64,000 nt of DNA from JALZHR01 sp036388475 (GCA_036388475.1 DASVRT010000041.1:62001-126000), one strand, 5' to 3'; positions 7,566-17,089 are shown, numbered from the stretch's first letter. Notes: generated from the letters alone by a model not told the origin. A program made the numbers and translations.

Positions 7566-8954
7566 ATGAAACTAAATCTGAAAAAATTAAACGAACAGGT
7601 CATGGTAATAACGGGCGCAACCAGCGGCATCGGTTTAACGACCGCGCGGATGGCGGCGGAAAAAGGCGCGAAACTGGTTCTGGTAGCGCGAAACGGAGAT
7701 GCCTTGCGCGAGCTTGCCGACGAATTAAGCGCCAACGGCACACGCGTAATTTATTCGATTGCCGATGTCGCCGACGAAGGTGCTTTGAGACGCGCGGCGG
7801 AAATTGCGAAAGCGAATTTCGGCGGCATCGACACTTGGGTCAACAACGCGGGCGGTTCGGTTTACGGGCGGATTACGGACGTGCCGACCGAAGATTTGCG
7901 CCGCTTGTTTGAAACGAATGTCTGGGGCGTGGTCAACGGTTCGCGCCTCGCCGTCGAACATTTGCGCGAACGCGGCGGCGCGCTCATTAATATCGGCAGC
8001 GAAGTTTCCGACGCGCCCGTGCCGTTGCAGGGAATGTATTCGGCGTCGAAGCACGCGGTCAAAGGTTTCACGGACGCGCTGCGGATGGAACTCGAAGCGG
8101 ACGGTTTGCCGATTTCGGTGACTTTGGTCAAGCCGACGGCGATAAATACGCCGTTTGCCGATAACGCGAAAAATTATTTGCCGTATGAGCCGCAATTGCC
8201 GCCGCCGCTTTACGCGCCGGAATTGGTGGCGGAAGCGATTCTGCACTGCGCCGAAAATCCGGTGCGCGATTTCTTTGTCGGCGAGATGGCGAAGGCGCAT
8301 TCTTCGATGGCGCTGAACACGCCGCGACTTTTCGAGAAAATGAACGAAGCGATGATTGATTCGATGCAGAATTCGGGCGAGCCGCCGCCGCCGAATCGTC
8401 ACGACGGACTTTACAAAACCAATTCGGATTTGCGCGAGCGCGGCGCGCCGGAACGATTTACGCTGGAAACAAGCGTTTATCAAAAAGCGAAAATGCATCC
8501 CGTCGTCACCGGCGCGCTGGCGGTCGGCGCGGGACTGGGAATCGCGGTTCTGCTCGGAATGCGGAAATCAGCCAAAAGCAGTAGTGCTCTGCCGGACAAT
8601 TTCTCAAAAATCAACTCGCTCGACATTCGCGAAAAAATGGAAGTTTTCGGGGCTGACAACGTATCTATCGGCACGGTAGACCGCATTGAATATGGAGAAA
8701 TCAAGCTGGCTCGCAAAGATTCGCCCGACGGAAAACATCATCTGATTTCGGTAGATTCGGTCGAAGCAATTGACGGAAATAAAGTGATGCTGTCGCAGAC
8801 CTCCGAACAGGCGCGGCAGATGTGGCGAACAATTGAAGATACTGTTAACGTCACTACCGGCGCGGTTACTAATGATTCAAAAAATGCTGAGTCGGATGAT
8901 TTGTCGAATCAACAGACCAACAACTTGTCGAAAAGCCACGGCAGCGGAATTTAA
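7566..8954 (+). CDS. SDR-family oxidoreductase fused to a C-terminal DUF2171 domain
   Basis: 462 residues. Residues 10-260 are a classical short-chain dehydrogenase/reductase: nucleotide-binding TGATSGIG, VNNAGG, catalytic S in NIGSEVS and YSASK (Y and K four apart), so it is likely NAD(P)-dependent. After a linker, one transmembrane helix follows (VVTGALAVGAGLGIAVLLGM, about 315-335). The last 120 residues, from IREKMEVFGADNVSIGTV to VDSVEAIDGNKVMLS, match DUF2171, a small beta-rich domain seen in stress-related proteins. The fusion suggests a membrane-tethered reductase with a cytosolic sensory or scaffold tail. AAAAGGGG precedes ATG 7566. The substrate is unknown. Confidence 0.88.
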   Translation: MKLNLKKLNEQVMVITGATSGIGLTTARMAAEKGAKLVLVARNGDALRELADELSANGTRVIYSIADVADEGALRRAAEIAKANFGGIDTWVNNAGGSVYGRITDVPTEDLRRLFETNVWGVVNGSRLAVEHLRERGGALINIGSEVSDAPVPLQGMYSASKHAVKGFTDALRMELEADGLPISVTLVKPTAINTPFADNAKNYLPYEPQLPPPLYAPELVAEAILHCAENPVRDFFVGEMAKAHSSMALNTPRLFEKMNEAMIDSMQNSGEPPPPNRHDGLYKTNSDLRERGAPERFTLETSVYQKAKMHPVVTGALAVGAGLGIAVLLGMRKSAKSSSALPDNFSKINSLDIREKMEVFGADNVSIGTVDRIEYGEIKLARKDSPDGKHHLISVDSVEAIDGNKVMLSQTSEQARQMWRTIEDTVNVTTGAVTNDSKNAESDDLSNQQTNNLSKSHGSGI

Positions 8955-8974
8955 AGTTAAAAAAGCGAGCTGCG

Positions 8975-9010
8975 AAAAATCTCCCGACTTTTAAAAGCCG
9001 GGAGATTTTT
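8975..9010 (+). terminator. Rho-independent terminator
   Basis: Perfect stem AAAAATCTCCCG / CGGGAGATTTTT with a 12-nt loop; it ends the SDR-DUF2171 gene. Confidence 0.88.
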
Positions 9011-9040
9011 CATTAGACCTATTTCAAATGCAAACGCAAA

Positions 9041-9068
9041 AAAGCGGAGTCTGAAAAGACTCCGCTTT
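9041..9068 (-). terminator. Terminator of the M36 peptidase gene
   Basis: Perfect 11-bp stem AAAGCGGAGTC / GACTCCGCTTT with a 6-nt loop. The A-rich left flank (CAAACGCAAAA) is the U-tract on the minus strand, 24 nt past the stop of the M36 gene. Confidence 0.85.
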
Positions 9069-9091
9069 AACCATTGCTTCACCGTTTATTT

Positions 9092-12000
9092 CTAGCGAAG
9101 AACTTTGACCGTCACGCTTCGGGTTATCGGATTAACCGTAAAGCGCAGCATATTTGTGACTGTCGGAAGCGGCAGTCCGAGCGGTCCGGTCGGAGTAGTT
9201 GAGCTGCTTCCGCCGACCGTTTTCGTTCCCGCGTTTTCGTTCGGCGAGCCTTGCGGCAGCAGTTGGTCGCTGACGATGTTAAATGTCGTCGGACCGTTCG
9301 CAAAGCCTTTGACGCGAAGAATGTAGGTTGTGTTCGGCTGAACCGCCGACGAGACGAATTCGTTTGCCGACGCGGTTGCCGAATCGGACAGAATCTGACC
9401 GTCAGTTGTGCGCAATTCAAAGTCGAGGTCAACCGTCGTCGCGCTCAAAGCCGCTTCGAGGAACAAAGCGTCGCCTTTGGTCGTGACCGGAACGTCGTCC
9501 CACGTAATGCCTTTGAATGCCGGGTCGCCCCAGGTTGCGCTCGCTCCGCCCGTCGCAGTCGGCTCGCCCGCTATGAGCGTTCCCGTTTTGTTTTCGCGGA
9601 AGATTGAATAAGTAATCGGCTGCGGCGGATTCGATGTTCCGTCCGGATTCTGCGAGCCGGTGCCGACTGTCGAACCGACGTAAGCGTTGCCGATAACTTT
9701 CGCGTCGAAGCTGAACATCTGCGCCGCCGGGTCGTTGAATTCGAGCCGTTTGGCGTTGCTGGTCGCGCCGAGCGGCAGCGTTTGATTATAGACAAACGTG
9801 TTGCCGGCGGCGTCGGCGTTTTTCACCGTTACCATCGGATTCGAGATGCTCACAATCTGGAATTGAACGGGGCTGTAGATGGTTTTATCCGTCGCCAGCG
9901 CGCCGCGCGCGTTCGTCAGTTTGTTGTCGAACGACATCACGCCGTTGGAATAGCTGATGTTGGAAATCGCCGAATCGACCTGCGCCGTCAAATCCTGCGT
10001 CTGCTGCGCCGCGCGGGTCGAGCCGCTTAAGTTCGACCAGCCGAGCTGACCGCCCTGATTGACGCCGACGGCGCGCACGACATATTCGTGGTCAAACAGA
10101 TTTTTCAAGCCTTCCGGCGCGAAAACTTCGTGAACCGCGCCCGTGTCTACATAAGAAGCCAGGTTGCCGTTGACGTAGTTGACGTGGCGGAAGCCGGTGG
10201 TTGACGAATCGCCGTCGGCGAATTCGCGTTTGCCGTTCGGCAGGCGGCGATTTTCAAAACCGATTTTGCGTTTCAGAACTTCGTAGGCGACCGCTCCCGG
10301 AACGGCGTCCCACGAAACTTTGAGCGATGTCGGGCTGGCTGCCGCGACGCGGATGTTGGACGGAACTTCAGGCGCGGTTTGCCCGCCGGTGAACGGCGTC
10401 ACCTGCGTCGAAATCGTCGCTCTGCCGCCGGTCACTTCCAGCGCGTTGACGCCGAGTTCGTGCGCGGCAAAAATCTGTTCAATCATCGAGCGGTGTTTGC
10501 CGGGCGCGTCCGGGTCAGCCGCATCCGACGGATAGAGCAGCTGGTCGGCGACGATAAAAGCGTCGCGCGATTTGACCATCGTGTCCGGCGCGGTCGTGCC
10601 GAGCACGTACATCGAGCCTAAAAAGTCGCGTTCGAAAACTTCCGTTCCTTTCGTGATTGCTTTCAGCGCCTGACCGTCACTCGGGCGAGGACGTTTATAA
10701 GCTGTATTTTGCGGATACAGACGATTGAACATTTCGCGGATGTCCCAAATCGCGGACATATAAATTTCGCCGTCGTAGTGTTCTTCAAAAATCGGCGTTC
10801 CGGCGCTGAGCAAGGTTCCGATGTCCGAATATTTCAAGGTCGAATTGGCGCTGCGAATGTAAGCAATCGAATCGGGATTGCGCCCGCGGCTGCGCGCTAA
10901 ATCGCGGTAGCCTTTCGCGTTGACGACGTAATCGCCGAGGCTCGGATTATCGGTAATCGTAAACGCCCAGGAATCTGCCTGACCTTCGTTCAAAGCGCTG
11001 GCTTCCTCGCCGCCTTCAAGACCGGCAATCGGCGTCGTAATCGAGTGCATACCTTCGTGATACGGAACCGTTCCTTCGAGCGCCAAATCGTTTAAAAGAT
11101 AACCGTGACCGTAGAAAGTCGGGTTGATGACGACAGGCGTTTTCGTGCCGGTCAATTCGGCGAAAAGCGCCGAAACCGGAACGGCAAAAGCGTTGTCCAT
11201 ACCGAGCGCTTTCAGATGCAAATCCGGGTCGGTCGGATTGGGAATACTGCCGCCCGCAATGTCGAGCGCCATATAAAAGTTCGGCATATGAACCGTCGCC
11301 GGAAGCGGAACGGTTTTGTTCGGATAATCGTCCGGGAATCTGCCGCCGAGCGTGCCGTTGTCGCCCGCTACGTGCAGGTAGTCAACGTATTCGAGCAGGT
11401 AGTTGACGAAGAAAAACGAGTTGATTTCGTCTTGGTGTTCCGCCGGTTCGGCAAACTGGTCTTTTTCATTGGTGCGGGCTTCGAAGCCGGTCGGATTGTC
11501 GCGGCGGAAATGCCAGGTTCCCATCGCCGCCTGCGCGAAAGGCTGTTTGGTCGCCAGCACGTTGTTGACGAGCGCGTGCGTTCCGGTCAAAGTGCCGTTG
11601 ACGCCGGTCGCCACGTTGGTCGGGTCGAAATTGCGCAGCGACACGCGCTGTTGACCGCACGGCGTGTCGTTGGCGCAAACGCTGATGATGGACTGGTCTT
11701 TCAGTTCGGGCGTAATGTCCGGGTATTTCGGATAAATGTCCGCCGTAAACGGAAGCGGCGCTTGCTGAAAAGCGACAAAATCTTTGCGCGCGACGATTTC
11801 GCCCGTGTGCGCGTCAACCGAAATGATATACGCGCCGAACGGATTGGTCGAAAATCTCGCTACTTTGTAGACGAGGCGATAGCCGTCAGCCGTCGGGTAA
11901 ATGCCGAGACGCGGCGCTTCGTTGTTGATTCCGCCGAGCTGCTGATTCAATAAAGCGTTGGCGGCTTGAAAAACGTTGCCGAGCGAATTAAACAAATTCG

Positions 12001-12664
12001 AGCTGAAGCGTCCCAAATCCGCATCAGCCGCCTGCGCCGCCTGCGCCGACGAAATTGAAGGCTCGGTGTTTACGTTCACGTCGCGGAAAAACGGACCCGA
12101 AGCCATAATGACCTGTTTGTTGCCGTTTAAAACCAGACCGACGCCGCCGTCTTTGACGTCGATGCCGTTGAAGGTCTGTTTAAAGCGCAGCAGATAACCG
12201 CCGAGCGCCTGCGTCTGGCTGAAAAGCTGTAAATCGTTGACGTTCGAGATTCCGAAAAGCGCCGCGTTCTGCGACAAAAAGGCGCGACCGGCTTCTTCGG
12301 GCGTTCCCGCAAACGGCTGGCTGGCGAAATCATACATCACGTCGGGCGAGCCGCCGAACTCGTTCCAGCGCGCCGTCATATTCGGCGCGGCGACTGTCGC
12401 TTTGAAATTTTGCAAAGCCGCGAGCTGCTCGCCGGTGGCTTGCCGCATATTCGCCAGATTGCGAGCCGTGTTCAAATCGTATTTCGGCGCGGGGCGTTTA
12501 TAAAGCTGCGCGATTGAATCCGCCGAAGGCGTCGTGCTCGGAGCCGCTTTCGCCGTGCCGAACGGAATATAGAGACCTGTTATAATAAATGACCAAAACA
12601 AAAATACTGCAATAAGCTTGAACCCTGCTTTTTCCGTTAATTGACTGTTGACCTTGCCCTTCAT
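9092..12664 (-). CDS. Secreted M36 (fungalysin-type) zinc metallopeptidase with FnIII domain
   Basis: 1190 residues from ATG 12664, which has GGAGG 5 nt upstream; an in-frame TTG at 12676 overlaps that site and is rejected. The signal peptide hydrophobic core is LIAVFLFWSFIITGLYIPFG. The N-terminal third is a propeptide with a PepSY/FTP-like region (GGYLLRFKQTFNGIDV). The zinc site is HEGMH (H536, E537, H540) with the third ligand in NEGQADSW (E560). A fibronectin type III domain follows (about 765-890: VPSNIRVAAASPTSLKVSWD), then beta-rich domains ending in a PPC-like region (QPNTTYILRVKGFA). It is an extracellular protease. The promoter carries two pairs of ACTTGAG direct repeats, so control by the nearby BTAD regulator is proposed. 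Confidence 0.88.
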   Translation of the reverse strand: MKGKVNSQLTEKAGFKLIAVFLFWSFIITGLYIPFGTAKAAPSTTPSADSIAQLYKRPAPKYDLNTARNLANMRQATGEQLAALQNFKATVAAPNMTARWNEFGGSPDVMYDFASQPFAGTPEEAGRAFLSQNAALFGISNVNDLQLFSQTQALGGYLLRFKQTFNGIDVKDGGVGLVLNGNKQVIMASGPFFRDVNVNTEPSISSAQAAQAADADLGRFSSNLFNSLGNVFQAANALLNQQLGGINNEAPRLGIYPTADGYRLVYKVARFSTNPFGAYIISVDAHTGEIVARKDFVAFQQAPLPFTADIYPKYPDITPELKDQSIISVCANDTPCGQQRVSLRNFDPTNVATGVNGTLTGTHALVNNVLATKQPFAQAAMGTWHFRRDNPTGFEARTNEKDQFAEPAEHQDEINSFFFVNYLLEYVDYLHVAGDNGTLGGRFPDDYPNKTVPLPATVHMPNFYMALDIAGGSIPNPTDPDLHLKALGMDNAFAVPVSALFAELTGTKTPVVINPTFYGHGYLLNDLALEGTVPYHEGMHSITTPIAGLEGGEEASALNEGQADSWAFTITDNPSLGDYVVNAKGYRDLARSRGRNPDSIAYIRSANSTLKYSDIGTLLSAGTPIFEEHYDGEIYMSAIWDIREMFNRLYPQNTAYKRPRPSDGQALKAITKGTEVFERDFLGSMYVLGTTAPDTMVKSRDAFIVADQLLYPSDAADPDAPGKHRSMIEQIFAAHELGVNALEVTGGRATISTQVTPFTGGQTAPEVPSNIRVAAASPTSLKVSWDAVPGAVAYEVLKRKIGFENRRLPNGKREFADGDSSTTGFRHVNYVNGNLASYVDTGAVHEVFAPEGLKNLFDHEYVVRAVGVNQGGQLGWSNLSGSTRAAQQTQDLTAQVDSAISNISYSNGVMSFDNKLTNARGALATDKTIYSPVQFQIVSISNPMVTVKNADAAGNTFVYNQTLPLGATSNAKRLEFNDPAAQMFSFDAKVIGNAYVGSTVGTGSQNPDGTSNPPQPITYSIFRENKTGTLIAGEPTATGGASATWGDPAFKGITWDDVPVTTKGDALFLEAALSATTVDLDFELRTTDGQILSDSATASANEFVSSAVQPNTTYILRVKGFANGPTTFNIVSDQLLPQGSPNENAGTKTVGGSSSTTPTGPLGLPLPTVTNMLRFTVNPITRSVTVKVLR

Positions 12665-12710
12665 TTCATCCTCCAATGGAAACTAAAAATAATTTTTGCT
12701 AACTGTCTTC

Positions 12711-12743
12711 AAGATAACTTTTTCGACTTGAGAAACGCTTGAC
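12711..12743 (-). promoter_or_regulatory. SARP-type direct repeat plus -10 for the M36 gene
   Basis: On the minus strand, GTCAAGC-GTTT-CTCAAGT (12743-12726, 11-bp period) is followed by a 9-nt spacer and TATCTT (12716-12711), a -10-like hexamer. No -35 is present; the repeat occupies that place, as in SARP-activated promoters. The start codon lies about 47 nt further on. Confidence 0.6.
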
Positions 12744-12768
12744 CTGAAAAAATGGGCTTGATTTCAAG

Positions 12769-12786
12769 ACTTGAGGCGAACTTGAG
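12769..12786 (-). promoter_or_regulatory. Second, perfect ACTTGAG direct repeat pair upstream of the M36 gene
   Basis: ACTTGAG-GCGA-ACTTGAG as read on the plus strand (CTCAAGT-TCGC-CTCAAGT towards the gene), with an 11-bp period. It lies 43 bp upstream of the promoter-proximal pair. An extra half-site ATCAAGC lies between them. Confidence 0.6.
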
Positions 12787-12801
12787 AAAAGAAGAAAGCA
12801 A

Positions 12802-12893
12802 CAGCAGGCGGGAGGCGGAAAGCGGTATTGAATTCGAATATTCAACGTTGAATTTTAAACCCCAACTGCCTTCCGCCGGCTGCTTGCCTGCTG
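12802..12893 (-). terminator. Inverted repeat after the S8-SLH protease gene
   Basis: CAGCAGGC (12802-12809) pairs with GCCTGCTG (12886-12893), and GGCGGAA (12814-12820) with TTCCGCC (12871-12877); a smaller palindrome ATTCAACGTTGAAT sits in the loop. It begins 3 nt past the stop of the S8-SLH gene and probably stabilises or ends its transcript, though there is no clean U-tract. Confidence 0.45.
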
Positions 12894-12895
12894 TT

Positions 12896-15433
12896 TCAGC
12901 CTCCCGTCGTGAACAACTGGCGATAGCTGTTCAGCTTGACTGCGAGTGTCGCGCGATTGACGGTCGTCGCAGGCTCGAAACGCGGTCCGGGAAGAACCTG
13001 GAATTGTCCCGGAGCGATTTCGATAACCTGCGCCGGAAACGCTTCGAACATACCTTTGTCGATGGCAATCTGAACGTATCCGCGAAGCGCCGCAGGAATT
13101 TGCGCGTTGTCCGAAAGCGCCGCGCCGTTATACGTCACATCCGAACCCGCTAGATTGCGGGCTTGCGTGTCGTAACCGAGAGCGCGAACGAAAGCGACCG
13201 CTAAATCGAGGCGATTGACCGAGCCGCCCGGGTTGAAATTCGTCGCCTCGCTGCTCATTATTCCGCCCGGAATGTAATTAAAATCGCGCAGGGTCGAACC
13301 GTTTGCCGTGACGGCTTCGGCGATTCTGGCGAGGTCGCCCGAAACGTCGCCGAATCTCGGCGTCGCCGAAAGCGTCTGACGAAGCGATGTGTTCAGAACG
13401 AGCGAGCGGGCAAAATCTTCGCGCGTCACCGTGTCGTTCGGTTTGAAAGTGCCGTCGGCATAGATGTCAATGACGCGGTTTTTCAATGCCGCTTCGATGG
13501 CTGTCTGCTGCGGATGATTCTGAATGTCCGGAATATTCGGCAGCGTGTATTTAATCTGCGTGACATTGCCGTCAACCGGACCGGGCATCGCTATCTGAAT
13601 CGGCGAAGAAGCCTGCGGAGCCGCCGTCAGACCGCGCGCGCCGCGCACCTCCAAAGTCCAGGTTCCGGCTTCCGGGTTCTGGACGACAATCTGGCGTTTG
13701 TCCGTGCCGATAACCGGATAATCGATGGCGGTCGAGTAATTAACGCCGCTCGGAGAAGTGATGCGAATGCCGACCAGATTGCCCGTGCCTCCGGCGATGC
13801 TATCGACCGTAGCGAAAACGTCAAGCACGTTCATTTCCGGCTCGACCGTGAACGTCGTCGCGTTGGTCGAGGTTGCGCCGGAAACGGCGGGGTTGAAATC
13901 GAGATGGAAATTCTGCTGCGCCGGTCGCTGTTCGCCGAAGACGGCGTTGAAACTGGCGTCTTGAAAATTGGCGTAATTGCGCGTGCGATTGAAAACTTTA
14001 TCGACGGCGGCGTAAGCATTGATAAAGCCCGCGCCGACTTCCCAATCTTCGCGTCCGGGCATTTTGCTGGCGGTCGAAGTCAGAATTTCCCTGATTTCGT
14101 CCGGCGTTAAAGTCGGGTCGGCGTCGAGCATCAGCGCCACCACGCCCGCGACATACGGAGTCGCCATCGAAGTTCCGTAAATCTGCGTGTAGAAGGGAAT
14201 CATTCCGGGCGCGATTTCCGTGTCGTTGGTCGTGCCGTTGGCGACCAGATTCGAGGTCGAGCGGGTCGAAATTATGTCCATCGTGAATCCGGCTCGCTCT
14301 AAACTGCTTTCAAAAGCGCGTCCTTTGCCCGGCGCGGTAATCGTCGGCGCGTTGTAATCGTCGAGCGGGTCGTTGTTGCTCAAACGCTCGGCACGCGGCA
14401 CGCCGCGCGAGGAAAAATCGCCGAGCTCGCCTTCTTTCGTTCCGGCGGCGACGCCGATAACCCACGGCGCTTTCGCATACGGGTTATAAGTATCTTTGAC
14501 CGGACCTTCATTTCCGCCCGCGAAAACAACCACTATATTGCGGTCGTAAGCCGCCTTGCTGGCGATTGTCAGCGGATTGTCCGGGTCGAATGCGCCCGAG
14601 TCGCCGTAGGAATTGGAAACGACGCGGATGTTGTAGCGATATTGATTTGCCAAGCCCCATTCCCAGGCAGCCAAGCCGTTAATCACGAAAATTCCCGCGC
14701 CCAAGCCCGCGCCGATGATTTTCGCGCCCGGCGCGACGCCCGGATAAAGCCCGCCTGAGCGGATGCCCGTGCCGCCGATAATTCCGGCGCAGTGCGTTCC
14801 GTGCCCGACCGATTGGTCTGTGTTCGGAACGTTTTCAATCGAGACGTTCGGCGTAAAGCCGGGCAGAGTTCCGGCGGCGACCGGCGTCTGCACGTTCTGG
14901 ATGACTTTCGTGCCGAACTGCAAATCGGCGTGCGTCGCGTCAATGCCCGAATCGATGACGAGAACCGAAAAATCACCCGCGCCCGAAACGGGTAAGCCGC
15001 CGTTGCGGATGGCGAATTGCCGGTCGGTTTCGACGCGTGCCGCGCCGCCTACCACGCGCGCCTGATGCATATAGTAATGAAGCTGGTCGTTTGACCAGAT
15101 GGAGCGCACCGCCGAATTGTTTTGCAGCGCGCGAACCTGTCCGGCGGTCATCGGCTGCGCGACCATTCCCAGGGTGGGAAACGTCTGTCCGCCCAGAATG
15201 CCGACGCTTCGCAAAATGTTCAGGTGCGAATTTTGCAACCCGTTGGTCGTTTTAAAAGCGACGACGACCATTCCGACCTGCGCGCTGTTGGCTAAACCGT
15301 TCAATTTAGTGCGCAGCGCAGGGCTGAGCTTGGCGGCGGCAAAGCTTTGTCCGAAAAGGACGCCGACCAGCACGAAAACAAACATCAATCCGAAGAACCT
15401 TTGCGATAACGTTTGGCTTACTCTGAATTTCAT
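12896..15433 (-). CDS. Secreted S8 subtilisin-like serine protease with SLH C-terminus
   Basis: 845 residues. Signal peptide: RFFGLMFVFVLVGVLFGQSFA. An inhibitor-like prodomain runs to about 120. The S8 catalytic domain has D161 (VLVIDSGID), H211 (GHGTHCAG) and S422 (GTSMATPYVAG), with the oxyanion N in FAGGN. A P-domain-like beta region (about 500-640) is followed by SLH-type repeats at about 655-840 (YADGTFKPNDTVTREDFARS; NFNPGGSVNRLDLAVAFVRALG), which bind peptidoglycan-linked polymers. It is therefore a cell-surface-attached protease. The gene is related in layout to the S8-SLH gene at 22.3 kb. Two ACTTGAG repeat pairs lie upstream. Confidence 0.92.
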   Translation of the reverse strand: MKFRVSQTLSQRFFGLMFVFVLVGVLFGQSFAAAKLSPALRTKLNGLANSAQVGMVVVAFKTTNGLQNSHLNILRSVGILGGQTFPTLGMVAQPMTAGQVRALQNNSAVRSIWSNDQLHYYMHQARVVGGAARVETDRQFAIRNGGLPVSGAGDFSVLVIDSGIDATHADLQFGTKVIQNVQTPVAAGTLPGFTPNVSIENVPNTDQSVGHGTHCAGIIGGTGIRSGGLYPGVAPGAKIIGAGLGAGIFVINGLAAWEWGLANQYRYNIRVVSNSYGDSGAFDPDNPLTIASKAAYDRNIVVVFAGGNEGPVKDTYNPYAKAPWVIGVAAGTKEGELGDFSSRGVPRAERLSNNDPLDDYNAPTITAPGKGRAFESSLERAGFTMDIISTRSTSNLVANGTTNDTEIAPGMIPFYTQIYGTSMATPYVAGVVALMLDADPTLTPDEIREILTSTASKMPGREDWEVGAGFINAYAAVDKVFNRTRNYANFQDASFNAVFGEQRPAQQNFHLDFNPAVSGATSTNATTFTVEPEMNVLDVFATVDSIAGGTGNLVGIRITSPSGVNYSTAIDYPVIGTDKRQIVVQNPEAGTWTLEVRGARGLTAAPQASSPIQIAMPGPVDGNVTQIKYTLPNIPDIQNHPQQTAIEAALKNRVIDIYADGTFKPNDTVTREDFARSLVLNTSLRQTLSATPRFGDVSGDLARIAEAVTANGSTLRDFNYIPGGIMSSEATNFNPGGSVNRLDLAVAFVRALGYDTQARNLAGSDVTYNGAALSDNAQIPAALRGYVQIAIDKGMFEAFPAQVIEIAPGQFQVLPGPRFEPATTVNRATLAVKLNSYRQLFTTGG

Positions 15434-15476
15434 CTCTCATTCTCCTCAACAAAAATTTCAAAAACTGTATGTTGAA

Positions 15477-15509
15477 AAGATACCGCGCGGTCTTTGAGAA
15501 ATACTTGAG
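15477..15509 (-). promoter_or_regulatory. SARP-type direct repeat plus -10 for the S8-SLH gene
   Basis: Towards the gene: CTCAAGT-ATTT-CTCAAAG (15509-15492, 11-bp period), then a 9-nt spacer and TATCTT (15482-15477). This is the same -10 hexamer and spacer as at the M36 promoter. The ATG lies 44 nt past the -10. Confidence 0.6.
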
Positions 15510-15565
15510 TCGTAAAAGCGTTTTAAAATTGATTTATTAGCGAGGTTTTATGCGGGTTTCAGAAC

Positions 15566-15583
15566 ACTTGAGGCAAACTTGAG
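15566..15583 (-). promoter_or_regulatory. Second, perfect ACTTGAG pair upstream of the S8-SLH gene
   Basis: ACTTGAG-GCAA-ACTTGAG on the plus strand with an 11-bp period, 74 bp upstream of the proximal pair. The two-pair layout repeats that of the M36 gene. Confidence 0.55.
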
Positions 15584-15807
15584 ATTGTGTTGATTCGGAA
15601 AACGAAGAAATCTGCCGCACCGGATTCGCGCCCGGCACGCCGGGGTAAAATAGTTATTTCGACGTCGAAGATTTGTCGTCTTTGCCGTCGTCAGAATCAA
15701 ATGCGGAAGCGACAGGAGGCAGCAGTGCCGGGACAAACGGCGAAAGGCTCGTCACGGAGGCGCAAACCTCCCGCCTTTGATAATCTCTGGAAACGGTTCG
15801 AACGCGT

Positions 15808-15912
15808 AAGAATGAAAAAGCACAACGTGCGAATGCATTTGTACGGCGTGCAAACAGAAAAATAGGGCGTACAAACGCAACTGTACAATGTACAAAAGCA
15901 TTCGTACGCCGT
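15808..15912. repeat. Degenerate 21-bp tandem array (locus A)
   Basis: Five contiguous 21-bp units ending in CGT or TGT begin at 15808, 15829, 15850, 15871 and 15892; a poorer unit precedes them. Shared features are an A-rich left half and GTACGGCGT-like right half (GTACGGCGT, TAGGGCGT, GTACAATGT, GTACGCCGT). The gap 15584-15992 holds no convincing gene; the array fills its right part. Confidence 0.7.
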
Positions 15913-15992
15913 ACGTTCGGGTTCATATACGGCGAAAACGCGTTTGAGTTTCGCTCAAAGCCTTTCAGACATTGAACAAACGCAGCCGGCGC

Positions 15993-17015
15993 TTATTGTC
16001 CGGCGATAAAATCCAAGTCGCTGCGTTCCTCGCCGATGTAAACGGCTCGCGGCGCGAAACTGTATTGTTTCGATTCGACGGTAAACGTGTAAGTTTCGCC
16101 GACCTGAATATTATCAAAGCGATAATAACCGAACGGATTTGTTAAGGCGTAGCGCGGCGCGCCGTCCGCCCCAATTATTCTCACGCGGGCATTGCCGATG
16201 CCGCGAGAGTTCGGCGCGATTAATCTGCCGCTGACCGAAACCGAAGCCGCCGTAATCACAAACTGCCGGATTGCCACCGCGCCGAGCGCCCAATTATCCG
16301 GCGCGGACATTATCCAATTCGACGTCGTTAGCGTCGGCATCACGAATTCGGTGCTGCCCGCGCCGATGTCGAAAGCGTTGCCGAAAAACGGCTGCCCGTC
16401 CCAGCGCTCGATTTGCCCCGCGCCCGGCGCGACAAAAACCGCGCTCGGCGAAACCGCCAAAGTATCGAGCACGACGTCGCCGTTGACGCTGTCGGTGACG
16501 ATGGCGGTCGGCGTGTCGCTGGTTCCCGAAGCCGGAAAAAACGCGCCGTTCGGCATCGTCTGGCTGACGCCTTGCAGCGAAATCGCGCCGCCGACCACAT
16601 AATTCACAAACGGATTTCCGAGAACCGGAACGGACGTCAGCGTCACCTCGACCGTATTCGCCCCGCTCGGCGGATTGACCAGCCGGAAAATTTCCGAAGT
16701 GTTCAGAGAGTTCGGCGAAATCGCCGTGCCGACGCGCGTCAAAGCGACGCCGTTGTAAGTGACGCTCGCCACGCGTTCGGTCGGTACGCCGACGGGCAGA
16801 GTCGTCGTCGAAGTCGAAACGCCGACGAATAAAGCTTTGTTTGCGCCCGCGCCGGTTTCGTGCGTCCACGATAAACCAGTGACGCCCGCCGCATTAAAAA
16901 CTCCGTTGGAGCTTGTGTTGTCAATCGTAATCGCCGCTTGAACGTGAAATGTGAAAAGCATCAAGCAAAACGCGAAAGCCGAAAGGCTGTTGAAAAATAC
17001 TCGAAAATACATCAT
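15993..17015 (-). CDS. Secreted beta-rich protein with carboxypeptidase-regulatory-like C-terminal domain
   Basis: 340 residues. Signal peptide: FRVFFNSLSAFAFCLMLFTFHVQA. The middle is beta-rich with no family I can name (ITIDNTSSNGVFNAAGVTGL; ALFVGVSTSTTTLPVG). The last 85 residues form a carboxypeptidase-regulatory-like domain (VSGRLIAPNSRGIGNARVRI, then GYYRFDNIQVGETYTFTVES), common in Acidobacteriota surface and secreted proteins. It is probably extracellular and has no catalytic motif. It lies just downstream of the BTAD regulator gene, with an ACTTGAG repeat pair and -10 in the gap. Confidence 0.7.
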   Translation of the reverse strand: MMYFRVFFNSLSAFAFCLMLFTFHVQAAITIDNTSSNGVFNAAGVTGLSWTHETGAGANKALFVGVSTSTTTLPVGVPTERVASVTYNGVALTRVGTAISPNSLNTSEIFRLVNPPSGANTVEVTLTSVPVLGNPFVNYVVGGAISLQGVSQTMPNGAFFPASGTSDTPTAIVTDSVNGDVVLDTLAVSPSAVFVAPGAGQIERWDGQPFFGNAFDIGAGSTEFVMPTLTTSNWIMSAPDNWALGAVAIRQFVITAASVSVSGRLIAPNSRGIGNARVRIIGADGAPRYALTNPFGYYRFDNIQVGETYTFTVESKQYSFAPRAVYIGEERSDLDFIAGQ

Positions 17016-17031
17016 CTTTCCCCTTGCCCGA

Positions 17032-17089
17032 AATGAATTACGAATTAGAAGAATATTTCCTTCATTCGTAATTCGTAATTCGTAATTGA
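17032..17089. repeat. Heptamer hairpin (GAATTAC/GTAATTC family)
   Basis: AATGAATTACGAATTA (17032-17047) is matched by a tandem of three GTAATTC/ATTCGTA heptamers (17064-17089). It lies between the promoter and start codon of the secreted beta-rich protein gene, so it would be in its 5' leader. Confidence 0.7.

Noticed and set aside
12664..12676. TTG start for the M36 gene
   Set aside because: It overlaps the GGAGG ribosome-binding site of the ATG at 12664.
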